8,388 bases of DNA from Spirochaetales bacterium (GTDB lineage: Bacteria; Spirochaetota; Spirochaetia; Treponematales; UBA12059): NCBI GenBank assembly GCA_016938515.1, contig JAFGUM010000405.1, forward strand, positions 1 to 8,388. Reading direction: 5' to 3'. Positions 1 to 5,664 of this stretch are shown here, one piece after another; within the stretch, counting starts at the first letter, position 1; each line of letters opens with the position of its first letter. A program made the translations under genes and the position numbers. The notes under the pieces were generated by a model that was given only the letters and a program-made list of their open reading frames with translations, had not been told where the DNA came from and did no database searches.

Positions 1-5
1 AGTAC

Positions 6-581
6 ATGAGCAATCGAGCTGTTGACTGGCAAAAGCAGGCTGTAAACGACCTGGAATGGGCTCGTGATTCGTTCAATGGCGGGCACTGGGCCCAGGTATG
101 TTTTGTGTGCCAGCAGATTGCGAAGAAAGCCCTCAAGGCAATAGCCTTATCGCAAGGGGCATTTGAAATACGGAGCCATTCCCTGGTAAAAATCTCCGAG
201 GCGCTTGGTATAAACGGTGATATTGAACGAATGGGGCGGCGTGATGTAGGTGTAGCTCCGAACACGATAAAGTCGTGGGTATCGGTACTCGTCGCTTCGG
301 GAATCGTACGATTGCTTGAACCGTTCTTCAGAAACGCGGGTAAACGCCTCGTAAAATCGCCCATGGTCTATTGGATGGATACGGGATTGGCCGCCTGGTT
401 CATGGGATTAAGGAGAAAGAAGCCATTGAGGCAAAGCTTGGAGAAACTCCAGGAATTGACGCGCCCGCAAAGGCTTCCTACGCGCTCAGGGATGGTACGA
501 TCGTGCATGATTTCGTCGATACGTCGGAAATACTGTGGTAGCCGAACAGCGGGTATATGGTTTATCAAACCTTGGTGCTGA
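6..581 (+). pseudogene. Chimeric remnant: truncated HEPN domain joined to a DUF4143-type ATPase tail
   Basis: The first 75 or so residues read as the N-terminal half of a HEPN-domain protein: W-Q-K-Q-A-V-N-D-L near the start, a helix with V-C-F-V-C-Q-Q-I-A-K-K-A-L-K, then R-S-H-S-L. HEPN proteins usually pair with a nucleotidyltransferase and run to about 120 residues. Here the similarity stops near residue 75. The next 60 residues instead resemble the C-terminal DUF4143 region of AAA-type ATPases (V-A-P-N-T-I-K-S-W, G-I-V-R-L-L-E-P, G-K-R-L-V-K-S-P, D-T-G-L-A-A-W). From about residue 133 the translation is Arg/Ser-rich and does not look like protein. No nucleotidyltransferase or ATPase core is present. 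I read this as a deletion junction between two decayed accessory genes. The ATG at base 6 is the first visible start, but the frame is open to the window edge, so the true start may lie upstream. A functional short HEPN fusion is possible but unlikely. Confidence 0.6.
407..541 (+). pseudogene. Possible C-terminal gene scrap in a second frame
   Basis: The frame starting at base 407 runs 44 codons to a TAG at 539-541 and reads like real protein: an acidic and lysine-rich helix (I-K-E-K-E-A-I-E-A-K-L-G), then S-Y-A-L-R-D-G-T-I-V-H-D-F-V. It begins where the DUF4143-like reading loses its protein character, so it may be a frameshifted continuation or the tail of a third gene. I do not recognise the family. 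There is no convincing start codon or ribosome-binding site. Confidence 0.3.
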
Positions 582-735
582 GTATCCAACCACACTATTG
601 GTGGTAGTTTCGGGGTTCCAGTACCATTAAATTCAGTATCAAAAAACCTCAAAGGCACAAAGTTCGATGAACTAGGTGAGGAGTACGTGAGATAAGACCA
701 TGCCTTGACCGTCTCCCAGATTTCTGCAATTGTAT
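582..735. other. Degenerate low-GC stretch with no supportable gene
   Basis: This stretch before the riboswitch has no gene I can support. Two forward frames give protein-like tails: one ends at a TAA at 693-695 (K-F-D-E-L-G-E-E-Y-V-R), another reads G-A-E-Y-P-T-T-L-L-V-V-V. A reverse frame (368-739) is also open. They overlap one another and cannot all be real. The sequence is richer in A and T than the genes that follow, in keeping with a decayed accessory region. Confidence 0.4.
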
Positions 736-736
736 T
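705..736 (+). promoter_or_regulatory. Candidate promoter of the riboswitch transcript
   Basis: TTGACC at 705-710 matches the -35 consensus at five of six bases. No strong -10 lies at the ideal 17-bp distance. The best option is TGTATT at 731-736 (four of six bases, 20-bp spacer). The position is right, because the riboswitch fold begins at about 741. The -35 looks fair and the -10 is weak. Confidence 0.25.
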
Positions 737-740
737 CATG

Positions 741-920
741 ACGAGTCCCGGAATCGAGGAACGCGGTGAAAAACCGCGGCGGACCCGCCACTGTAAGCGC
801 TACGGAACGAGCCAGCGCCATCGCCGCGAGCGAGGGGCGTAGCCATTGTCACCGTTATAGGTGATGAGAAGGCGTTCGTGTACCGGTTTGACGCGCGAGC
901 CAGGATACCGTCCGGGACCG
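741..920 (+). ncRNA. Cobalamin (B12) riboswitch
   Basis: This is an RNA element in the leader of the receptor mRNA that binds adenosylcobalamin or a related corrinoid and lowers expression when ligand is plentiful. The family's conserved blocks occur in order: GCCACTGTAA at 787-796, AGCCATTG at 841-848 (consensus GCCACTG), GAGAAGG at 866-872, and the B12-box-like GAGCCAGGATACCG at 897-910. A perfect 8-bp closing stem pairs GTCCCGGA (745-752) with TCCGGGAC (911-918). Internal hairpins are visible: CGCGGT/ACCGCG (762-767/773-778) and TCACC/GGTGA (849-853/860-864) with a six-base loop. The strand and the gene that follows agree with the family's usual role. The exact corrinoid preference cannot be read from the sequence. 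Confidence 0.93.
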
Positions 921-1111
921 GAGCCACGCCGATAGGCGGTGTGGCCACCTTCGAGGATCGAGGAGTCTCTCCATGAACCCCATCCGGTAGCGGGCTGGCG
1001 TCGCAGGCGCCGGTCTTGCCTCCCCTTGCGCTGACATACGCCTCGACGCCTCTCTACGGTAGACTCATCGTCCTCTCTAGTCCGGCATGGCTGGACGGAA
1101 AGGATAGGATC
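921..1111 (+). promoter_or_regulatory. Riboswitch expression platform and long leader, with a five-codon minicistron
   Basis: This 191-nt stretch joins the riboswitch to the receptor start. Directly after the closing stem is an 8-bp hairpin, GCCACGCC (923-930) with GGCGGTGT-type pairing to 938-945, including one G-U pair and a 7-nt loop. No T-run follows, so it is not a classic intrinsic terminator. An AGGAG at 961-965 sits 7 nt before ATG AAC CCC ATC CGG TAG (973-990), which would encode M-N-P-I-R. That AGGAG can also pair with CTCC at 969-972. Near the receptor start, a hairpin (1081-1086 with 1090-1095) holds a second short ORF, ATG at 1087 to TAG at 1105-1107, which overlaps the receptor's AGGA. 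Control at the level of translation seems more likely than termination. This is inference. Confidence 0.4.
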
Positions 1112-3034
1112 ATGCGCAGGATCGCATGCATCGCATTTCTCGCCGTTTTCGTAACGGCGGGAGCTGTCGCGCAGGACGCGACTGAAACCCTGGACCTGGG
1201 CGAAGCCGTTATAACGGGCGTGCCGTGGGCTCCTTCCGCGCTGTCGCCAGCAGCAGCGACGGTTATTCTCGATGCTGACGACATAGCTTCTTCAGGAGCG
1301 AGCCATCTTGGTGAGCTGATGGAGACGGTTCCAGGAATGGTAGTTCGCAGCTATGGCTACGCTGGCTCAGCGCGCACGGCATCTGTTCGCGGTGGCGCGG
1401 GTGGACACGTCGTGGTAGTTGTTGATGGTGTACGCTTGAACGATGCCCGAACCGGTTCGGTGGATTTGTCGAGTGTGCCGCTGTCCGGCGTGGAACGGGT
1501 AGAGGTACTGCGCTCTGGCTCTTCCGCTCTGTATGGCTCGGACGCTATAGCTGGAGTCGTGTACGTAAAGAGCGCCAGGACAGGCGATCCTGCTCTGTCG
1601 TTTGACGCATCCACAACAATGTATCCGATCGCGAACGCGGCTGGTTTGGACGCGTGGCTGGCGGCAGAGGCGCTGAGTATGGCCGGGCGAACAAGGCTGG
1701 GTTCTGTGACGCTCAGCGCGGCGGCTGGTCTGGATCGCGCCGCGGAAGCGCAGGCCGTGGCCGATGAGGACGCGGGATACCTGATGCGGGACAACGCCGG
1801 GCTTCTAGCAGTGCACGGCACGGTTGGCGCCGTTATCCCGGCGTCCGTAGGCATCATCACGGCGAGCGCATTCGGCCGCTACGCCGACAAAGGAGTTCCC
1901 GGTAGCCTCGACTACCCGTCGAGCGTAGCGAGCCAGACTGAGTACGAAGCTCGCGGAGCCACCTCGTGGGGTACCGATGCACTGTTCGGCGGGGCCGCAT
2001 CGCTCGATGTACTAGTCTCCGGCGCATGGTCAAGGCTGGAGTATGTCAATCCCGATTATGCCCAGGATGACGCTCACGATACGCTCGGAGCCGATCTGGG
2101 AATCCGCTCTGGTGTGTTGATAGGTCCCGCTCTCGTCAAAATCGGCGTAGAAGCCGGCGCAGACGGAGCGACGAGTACCAAGATTGGCGAACAATCAAGG
2201 CTTTTTGGCGGTGTATACGCGATACCGGAGATGGAATTGGGCGATATCATCATCGTCCCGAGCTTCCGGTTCGACGCGTACAGCGATTTCGACGCTGGGA
2301 TTAGCTACGGACTCGGCGTATCGTGGAAGAAAGGCGCTCGGGATGGAGCTCTGTCCCTCGGCATTAGCGGCGCCAGTGCGTACAAAGCGCCAGCACTCAA
2401 CGACCTGTACTGGCCAGAGGACCTGTGGACGAAAGGTAACCCGGATCTTGCTGCGGAGCGTTCGTGGGGGACAGAGCTGAACCTGCAGTACGCCGGAAAC
2501 ATGGAAGGGATCTCATTTACCGTAGAAGCTTCTCCGTACGCTCGGTACGTCGATGATATGATATCGTGGCTGGATCCGGACGGCTGGATGGGGCCAGAGC
2601 CATCGAGTCCGGTGAATATCGATACCGCTATATACACCGGCGCAGACATGAGTGTTAGTGCCGACATTGGCGCGGCTTCTCTCAAGGGGGCATACTCCTA
2701 TACCCTCGCCAAGGATATAGCTGGCGGGGTAGCGTTTGAAGACGCTCCACGGCTCGCGCTGGTACCGTTGCATACTATTTCTGCTGAGGTAGGCGTGCGC
2801 GTTGGCTCGGCCACCGCGACGGTAGACGCGTCGTTCAACGCTGGCAGGCTGGACTCGTCGGGAGAAGAAATGCCGGATATCCTCCTTGTTGGAGTAGGTG
2901 CCGGATGGGAGGTTCTTGCGGGTACGGTCGTAGGCTTGTCTGCCGACAACCTGCTCGATACGGCCTACGTTGAAAATACCGGGTATCCTATGCCGGGCAT
3001 GGCCGTAACGCTGTCAGTTCGCTTCAGCAATTAG
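1112..3034 (+). CDS. btuB: TonB-dependent outer-membrane receptor, probable corrinoid (vitamin B12) transporter, BtuB-like
   Basis: This 640-residue outer-membrane beta-barrel receptor imports its ligand using energy passed on by TonB. A Sec signal peptide covers residues 1-20 (M-R-R, a hydrophobic core, then A-V-A before Q21). A TonB-box-like segment, D-L-G-E-A-V-I-T, is at 28-35. The plug domain at about 44-155 has the family signatures L-G-E-L-M-E-T-V-P-G, S-V-R-G, V-V-V-D-G-V-R-L-N-D, V-E-R-V-E-V-L-R-S-G-S-S-A-L-Y-G-S and A-I-A-G-V-V-Y-V. The barrel follows and ends with D-N-L-L-D-T-A-Y and a last strand closing in V-R-F-S-N; length is close to the roughly 600 residues usual for BtuB. The start at 1112 is preferred over an open frame reaching back to 1016, because AGGA at 1101-1104 is well placed and the signal peptide starts there. 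The upstream cobalamin riboswitch is the main ground for the substrate. Cobinamide or another corrinoid is possible. Confidence 0.92.
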   Translation: MRRIACIAFLAVFVTAGAVAQDATETLDLGEAVITGVPWAPSALSPAAATVILDADDIASSGASHLGELMETVPGMVVRSYGYAGSARTASVRGGAGGHVVVVVDGVRLNDARTGSVDLSSVPLSGVERVEVLRSGSSALYGSDAIAGVVYVKSARTGDPALSFDASTTMYPIANAAGLDAWLAAEALSMAGRTRLGSVTLSAAAGLDRAAEAQAVADEDAGYLMRDNAGLLAVHGTVGAVIPASVGIITASAFGRYADKGVPGSLDYPSSVASQTEYEARGATSWGTDALFGGAASLDVLVSGAWSRLEYVNPDYAQDDAHDTLGADLGIRSGVLIGPALVKIGVEAGADGATSTKIGEQSRLFGGVYAIPEMELGDIIIVPSFRFDAYSDFDAGISYGLGVSWKKGARDGALSLGISGASAYKAPALNDLYWPEDLWTKGNPDLAAERSWGTELNLQYAGNMEGISFTVEASPYARYVDDMISWLDPDGWMGPEPSSPVNIDTAIYTGADMSVSADIGAASLKGAYSYTLAKDIAGGVAFEDAPRLALVPLHTISAEVGVRVGSATATVDASFNAGRLDSSGEEMPDILLVGVGAGWEVLAGTVVGLSADNLLDTAYVENTGYPMPGMAVTLSVRFSN

Positions 3035-3044
3035 TCGCAGGATA

Positions 3045-3785
3045 TCATCCTCCGGAGCTTGCTGTTTGTGCGGCAAAGACGGCTCGTATCGTGAATACGA
3101 GCCGTCTTCCTGGTGCCAGTCGCACGCCCGCCAAGCGAGCCGCATCGATGGCAGCTCTGTCGAGTATAGCGCTGCCGGAACTGGACCGTAACTGTACAGA
3201 CTCAACTATCCCATCAGCCGATATCGCGACCTCCAGACTCGTCGTACCAGTAGTTCCCCTGCGGAGAGCCGCCTTTGGATACGAGAGGCTGGCCGAGAAG
3301 CTGGTTTTGTATTCGTCAGCCACGATTGCGGCCAGGTCAATTTGCGGGGTAGCGGGGACAGAGCTGGCTGGAACGGGGACAGAGCTGGCCGGAACGGGGA
3401 CAGAGCTCGAGCTGGCCGGAACGGGGACAGAGCTCGAGCTGGCCGGAACGGGGACAGAGCTCGAGCTGGGCGGAATGGGGACAGAGCTCGAGCTGGCCGG
3501 AACGGGGACAGAGCTCGAGCTGGGTGGAATGGGGACAGAGCTCGAGCTGGCCGGAACGGGGACAGAGCTCGAGCTTGCTTCTGGTATGCGAACCGGTTCT
3601 ATCGGTGTAAGCCTGACCGTGGTAGTCTGGGCGAGTCGTACTGTGTTTCGCGACTCAAGTGCCGGTGACAACATCACCGCGATGGCTAGAGCCGCCGCAT
3701 GAGCCAGCAGGGACAGAGCTATGGCTGACGGCGTTGTTCTGGAGCCTGTGGAAACAGTCGTACGGTTGGCGTGCTGAGTGGTCAT
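3045..3785 (-). CDS. tonB: TonB energy-transducing protein with repeat-built linker
   Basis: This 246-residue periplasm-spanning protein couples the inner-membrane proton motive force (via ExbB and ExbD, not in this window) to outer-membrane receptors such as the one next door. One N-terminal membrane helix at about 20-41 carries S25 and H29, the S-x-x-x-H pattern essential in E. coli TonB. The linker at 70-147 is seven 9-residue units (A/P-S-S-S-S-V-P-V/I-P) plus two 7-residue units, likely a stiff polyproline rod. The C-terminal domain (about 155-246) has Y169-P170 and the A-I-x-A-A-R type helix seen in the family. It is convergent with the receptor at 10 bp, and the pair forms a natural uptake module. 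The ATG at 3785 is the first good start, but no clear ribosome-binding site precedes it. Confidence 0.88.
   Translation of the reverse strand: MTTQHANRTTVSTGSRTTPSAIALSLLAHAAALAIAVMLSPALESRNTVRLAQTTTVRLTPIEPVRIPEASSSSVPVPASSSSVPIPPSSSSVPVPASSSSVPIPPSSSSVPVPASSSSVPVPASSSSVPVPASSVPVPASSVPATPQIDLAAIVADEYKTSFSASLSYPKAALRRGTTGTTSLEVAISADGIVESVQLRSSSGSAILDRAAIDAARLAGVRLAPGRRLVFTIRAVFAAQTASSGG
3076..3108. repeat. Perfect 14-bp inverted repeat inside the tonB 3' end
   Basis: The arms 3076-3089 and 3095-3108 are perfect reverse complements (AAGACGGCTCGTAT and its complement) around a 5-nt loop. The repeat begins 42 bp after the receptor stop yet lies wholly inside the convergent tonB coding region, encoding its residues 226-237. 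It is placed where a terminator for either transcript would be useful, but no T-run follows on either strand. It may block exonucleases or assist termination from both sides. The structure is certain and the function is inference. Confidence 0.6.
3345..3578 (-). repeat. In-gene tandem repeat array, 27-bp and 21-bp units
   Basis: Seven 27-bp units and two 21-bp units encode the TonB linker. The perfect 10-bp palindrome AGCTCGAGCT recurs exactly every 27 bp, as part of an 11-base block starting at 3403, 3430, 3457, 3484, 3511, 3538 and 3565; it encodes the Ser run. Units differ at a few bases, giving a V-P-V-P-A and V-P-I-P-P alternation. The 21-bp units lack six bases of the palindrome. Both unit lengths are multiples of three, so unit gain or loss keeps the frame. 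This also explains the long spurious open frames on the plus strand here. Confidence 0.9.
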
Positions 3786-3847
3786 TGGTCGTCCATATCC
3801 GGATAATCTGCGTTGCCCACACCGGGGATTTCAATACAAGCTATGTC

Positions 3848-3856
3848 TGGTATACT
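3848..3856 (+). promoter_or_regulatory. Candidate extended -10 promoter of the EIIA gene
   Basis: TGG followed by TATACT (3851-3856) is an extended -10 element. A transcript from about 3863 would have a leader of roughly 49 nt before the ATG at 3912. The -35 region is poor (TTTCAA at 3829-3834, 16-bp spacer), as is tolerated with an extended -10. Confidence 0.4.
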
Positions 3857-3911
3857 ACGCTCCTCTAACGAGAACGTCCATACGAAGGATTCGCGCGGAT
3901 CGGGAGCGGGT

Positions 3912-4361
3912 ATGAACATTGCGGAATTGCTGAGTCGTGGCGGGGTCTGGTACAACGTGCCGGGCAAAACCGCCACAGATTTTCTTGAGGCGCTGGTCTC
4001 GGCGATATGGATTCCCGCTGGTGTGCGCAAGGAGGAGCTGTGGCAAGCCTGCGCGCGTCGCGAGGCATCGTCACCGACGGCTATGGGCAGGGGCTTGGCC
4101 TTTCCCCACCCGGGATCTCCCATGGTCGAGACAGAGGATGACGCCATGGTAGCTCTGGCGTACCCGCGCTTTCCAGTGGACTGGCGAGCTCCAGACGGCG
4201 TTCCTGTACAGGCGGTGTTTCTGATCTTGTCGGCATCACGGAATGACCACCTGACTACCTTGTCTGCGCTGGCTAAACTGTGTGGTCAGGATGATTTCTT
4301 CCAGGCGCTGTCCAGGGAGGCTACGCTCGAGGAGCTGCTGGCTTCTTTCCCAGCCCTATGA
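3912..4361 (+). CDS. PTS EIIA type-2 domain protein (PtsN/fructose-mannitol family), orphan
   Basis: This 149-residue cytoplasmic protein matches the EIIA domain of the mannitol/fructose phosphotransferase class, which accepts phosphate from HPr on a histidine. H66 in G-R-G-L-A-F-P-H-P-G-S-P is the expected phosphorylation site (the family usually has G-x-A-x-P-H). H113 in R-N-D-H-L-T-T-L-S-A-L fits the second conserved histidine. The N-terminus (L-L-S-R-G-G-V-W-Y-N-V-P-G) resembles EIIA proteins that open with a short helical module. No EIIB, EIIC, HPr or EI gene is near, so a regulatory role like PtsN is likelier than sugar transport. The ATG at 3912 is chosen because GGAG lies 5 nt upstream and similarity starts there; in-frame ATGs at 3813 and 3843 lack a ribosome-binding site. 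Its last 41 bp overlap the convergent rlmE. Confidence 0.82.
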   Translation: MNIAELLSRGGVWYNVPGKTATDFLEALVSAIWIPAGVRKEELWQACARREASSPTAMGRGLAFPHPGSPMVETEDDAMVALAYPRFPVDWRAPDGVPVQAVFLILSASRNDHLTTLSALAKLCGQDDFFQALSREATLEELLASFPAL

Positions 4362-4935
4362 GGTAGGTTTCAAAGCTCACAGACCGGCACGCGGCGGGCT
4401 TGTACGCGCGGGCAGTCGTATACGACGCCTTCATCCTGTCGAGGATGTCTCGCTGCCCCCCACCCATAAACAGCTTGACGATAACCGAACCGCCGGTTTT
4501 GAGCATCGCGTCAGCATAGTCCAGCACCGCTTCGACGATGGCTTCTGAGCGGTCTGTGTCCAGCCCACTGTTGCCGCTCGTGGCTGGCGCGGCATCGGAA
4601 AGCACGACGTGGTAGGGGCCGCGTTCAGCAATCGCTACCCTGGTCGTCTCGTCGTACAGGTTACCCTGCCAGAAGAAGAAGTTGTCCTGCGCGGGGTGGA
4701 TGCCCAGGGGTTGCAGATCCACGGCGGCCAGGAAGCCTGCAGCGCCTAGTCGCCTGAGTACCCAGAGACTCCAGCTGCCTGGAGCCGCACCAATGTCGAG
4801 TATCCTGTAGCCGGGTTTTAGTATGTTGAATTTTTTGTCTATTTCTTCAAGTTTGTAGACAGAACGGGCTGGGTACCCCTCTTTTTTTGCCTTGATGGAC
4901 CAGGCGTCGGGTTTTTCGTATGTAGATGCAGCCAT
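4321..4935 (-). CDS. rlmE: 23S rRNA (uridine-2'-O-)-methyltransferase RlmE (FtsJ/RrmJ)
   Basis: RlmE methylates the 2'-OH of U2552 (E. coli numbering) in the A-loop of 23S rRNA, using S-adenosylmethionine, late in large-subunit assembly. At 204 residues it is close to the E. coli enzyme. The SAM motif I is D-I-G-A-A-P-G-S-W at 47-55. The catalytic K-D-K-E tetrad of the family is visible as K28 (A-R-S-V-Y-K-L), D114 (L-S-D-A-A-P), K154 (I-V-K-L-F) and E189 (S-F-E-T-Y). The A-P-x-x-S-G motif follows D114. The start at 4935 is set by GAGGT, 6 nt upstream on the minus strand, and by the family's N-terminus; the open frame reaching back to 5205 only shadows the next gene. It is divergent from the DUF151 gene (76-bp gap) and convergent with EIIA (41-bp overlap). 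Confidence 0.95.
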   Translation of the reverse strand: MAASTYEKPDAWSIKAKKEGYPARSVYKLEEIDKKFNILKPGYRILDIGAAPGSWSLWVLRRLGAAGFLAAVDLQPLGIHPAQDNFFFWQGNLYDETTRVAIAERGPYHVVLSDAAPATSGNSGLDTDRSEAIVEAVLDYADAMLKTGGSVIVKLFMGGGQRDILDRMKASYTTARAYKPAACRSVSFETYLIGLGKKPAAPRA

Positions 4936-4967
4936 GGGTACCTCGCGCAAATAGCATGAATCGACGC

Positions 4968-4996
4968 TTACATAGTAGCCGCCGAGGGCGTATACT
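4968..4996 (+). promoter_or_regulatory. Candidate promoter of the DUF151-UVR gene
   Basis: CTTACA (4968-4973) and TATACT (4991-4996) are 17 bp apart, matching the consensus at four and five of six bases. The start would lie near 5003, so the leader is only about 9 nt and just includes the GGAAG ribosome-binding site (5003-5007). The -10 sits in a small inverted repeat (GTATA 4990-4994, TATAC 4998-5002) shared with the rlmE promoter. Confidence 0.42.
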
Positions 4997-5022
4997 ATAT
5001 ACGGAAGCACTATGGGATCCAA
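4994..5022 (-). promoter_or_regulatory. Candidate rlmE promoter
   Basis: On the minus strand, TTGGAT (bases 5022-5017) and TATAGT (4999-4994) are 17 bp apart and match the -35 and -10 consensus at three and five of six bases. The start would fall near 4987, giving a leader of about 51 nt. It overlaps the opposing promoter. Confidence 0.3.
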
Positions 5023-5617
5023 TACCTTCGTACGCGCCGACGTATGGACAGTGGCGCAGACAGACCAGGGCAACGTCGTTCTCGTGCGGCCCAAGGAATC
5101 GGACGTCGTTGTGCCTATATTTATAGGGCAACTCGAGACGCAGTCCATCCTCATCGGCCTCGGACACGTGGAGATGCCCCGTCCGCTTACGCACGATCTG
5201 CTCATGTCGGTTATTCACGCGATGGAAGCGGATGTAGCGAGGGTGGAGATACGGGATCTGCGCGACAGGACGTTTTACGCAAACGTCGTCATCAAGTCTC
5301 TTGATGGCGAGATAACGATAGACGCCCGGCCTTCAGACGCGCTCGCGCTGGCGGTGCGGAGCCACGCCGAGGTATACATTGCCGAGGATATAGTCGAGTC
5401 TGCCGGCGTGCCGGTGGACATGATACGCGAAGCGCCTACCGTAGACGAATCGCGGGTGGCTGACGATACGGCGTTGCGGGCAGACACGTCCACCGAGTCG
5501 GTGCCTCCAGTTATCGCGGCCGAGCGCGATCGTCTGCGGCGAGAGCTGGAGGAAGCCGTCGCTGCCGAGGATTACGAGCGCGCCGCGGCCATCAGGGACA
5601 GGCTCAAACTGCTGTAG
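5012..5617 (+). CDS. Bifunctional nuclease (DUF151/BFN) domain protein with C-terminal UVR motif
   Basis: This 201-residue, probably cytoplasmic protein has two parts. Residues 1-135 are a BFN/DUF151 domain: P-I-F-I-G at 35-39, R-P-L-T-H-D-L-L, then the signature D-A-R-P-S-D-A-L-A-L-A-V-R at 104-116 and V-Y-I-A-E-D. Plant members of this family have been reported to have DNase and RNase activity; the bacterial role is unsettled. After an acidic, low-complexity linker (about 140-168), residues 170-201 form a UVR motif (L-R-R-E-L-E-E-A-V-A-A-E-D-Y-E-R-A-A-A-I-R-D-R-L), the helical hairpin by which UvrB and UvrC contact each other. The fusion suggests a nucleic-acid or repair-linked role, which is inference. 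The ATG at 5012 has GGAAG 4 nt upstream. The gene is divergent from rlmE and 47 bp ahead of the phosphatase gene. Confidence 0.88.
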   Translation: MGSNTFVRADVWTVAQTDQGNVVLVRPKESDVVVPIFIGQLETQSILIGLGHVEMPRPLTHDLLMSVIHAMEADVARVEIRDLRDRTFYANVVIKSLDGEITIDARPSDALALAVRSHAEVYIAEDIVESAGVPVDMIREAPTVDESRVADDTALRADTSTESVPPVIAAERDRLRRELEEAVAAEDYERAAAIRDRLKLL

Positions 5618-5652
5618 CGGCTTTTTACTTCCACGATCATCTAAAATCGCGC

Positions 5653-5658
5653 TACAAT
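5653..5658 (+). promoter_or_regulatory. Candidate -10 element of the phosphatase gene
   Basis: TACAAT matches the -10 consensus at five of six bases and ends 6 nt before the GTG at 5665, so transcription would begin at the start codon itself. No good -35 is seen. A minicistron, ATG GAG CGG TGA (5657-5668), overlaps the GTG, which is an alternative explanation for how the GTG is reached. Confidence 0.3.
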
Positions 5659-5664
5659 GGAGCG

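Noticed and set aside
368..739. Minus-strand open frame of 123 codons
   Set aside because: It overlaps the forward HEPN/DUF4143 reading, has no recognisable domain and shows no ribosome-binding site.
923..945. Hairpin after the riboswitch considered as an intrinsic terminator
   Set aside because: No T-run follows the stem, so termination there is not supported.
1016..1111. Upstream extension of the receptor frame to an ATG-equivalent at 1016
   Set aside because: The added 32 residues precede a clear signal peptide and have no ribosome-binding site. The ATG at 1112 has AGGA at the right distance.
2305..2685. Minus-strand open frames inside the receptor gene
   Set aside because: They are GC-driven shadows without domains; the plus frame has the full TonB-receptor signature.
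3345..3578. Regularly spaced repeats considered as a CRISPR array
   Set aside because: The units are contiguous, without unique spacers, and encode a protein linker.
3342..3668. Second plus-strand repeat frame rich in Arg, Gly and Asn
   Set aside because: Same cause: an antisense shadow of the tonB repeats, with no start signal and no known domain.
3091..3702. Long plus-strand open frame of Glu-Leu-Ala-Gly-Thr-Gly repeats
   Set aside because: It is the antisense reading of the tonB linker repeat. Unit lengths are multiples of three, so other frames stay open. The minus frame has the TonB membrane helix and C-terminal domain.
3782..4147. Minus-strand open frame whose stop overlaps the tonB start as ATGA
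   Set aside because: It looks like translational coupling, but it lies antisense to the well-supported EIIA gene and its protein resembles no family.
4936..5205. Upstream extension of the rlmE reading frame
   Set aside because: The extension is antisense to the DUF151 gene. GAGGT before 4935 and the RlmE N-terminus fix the start there.
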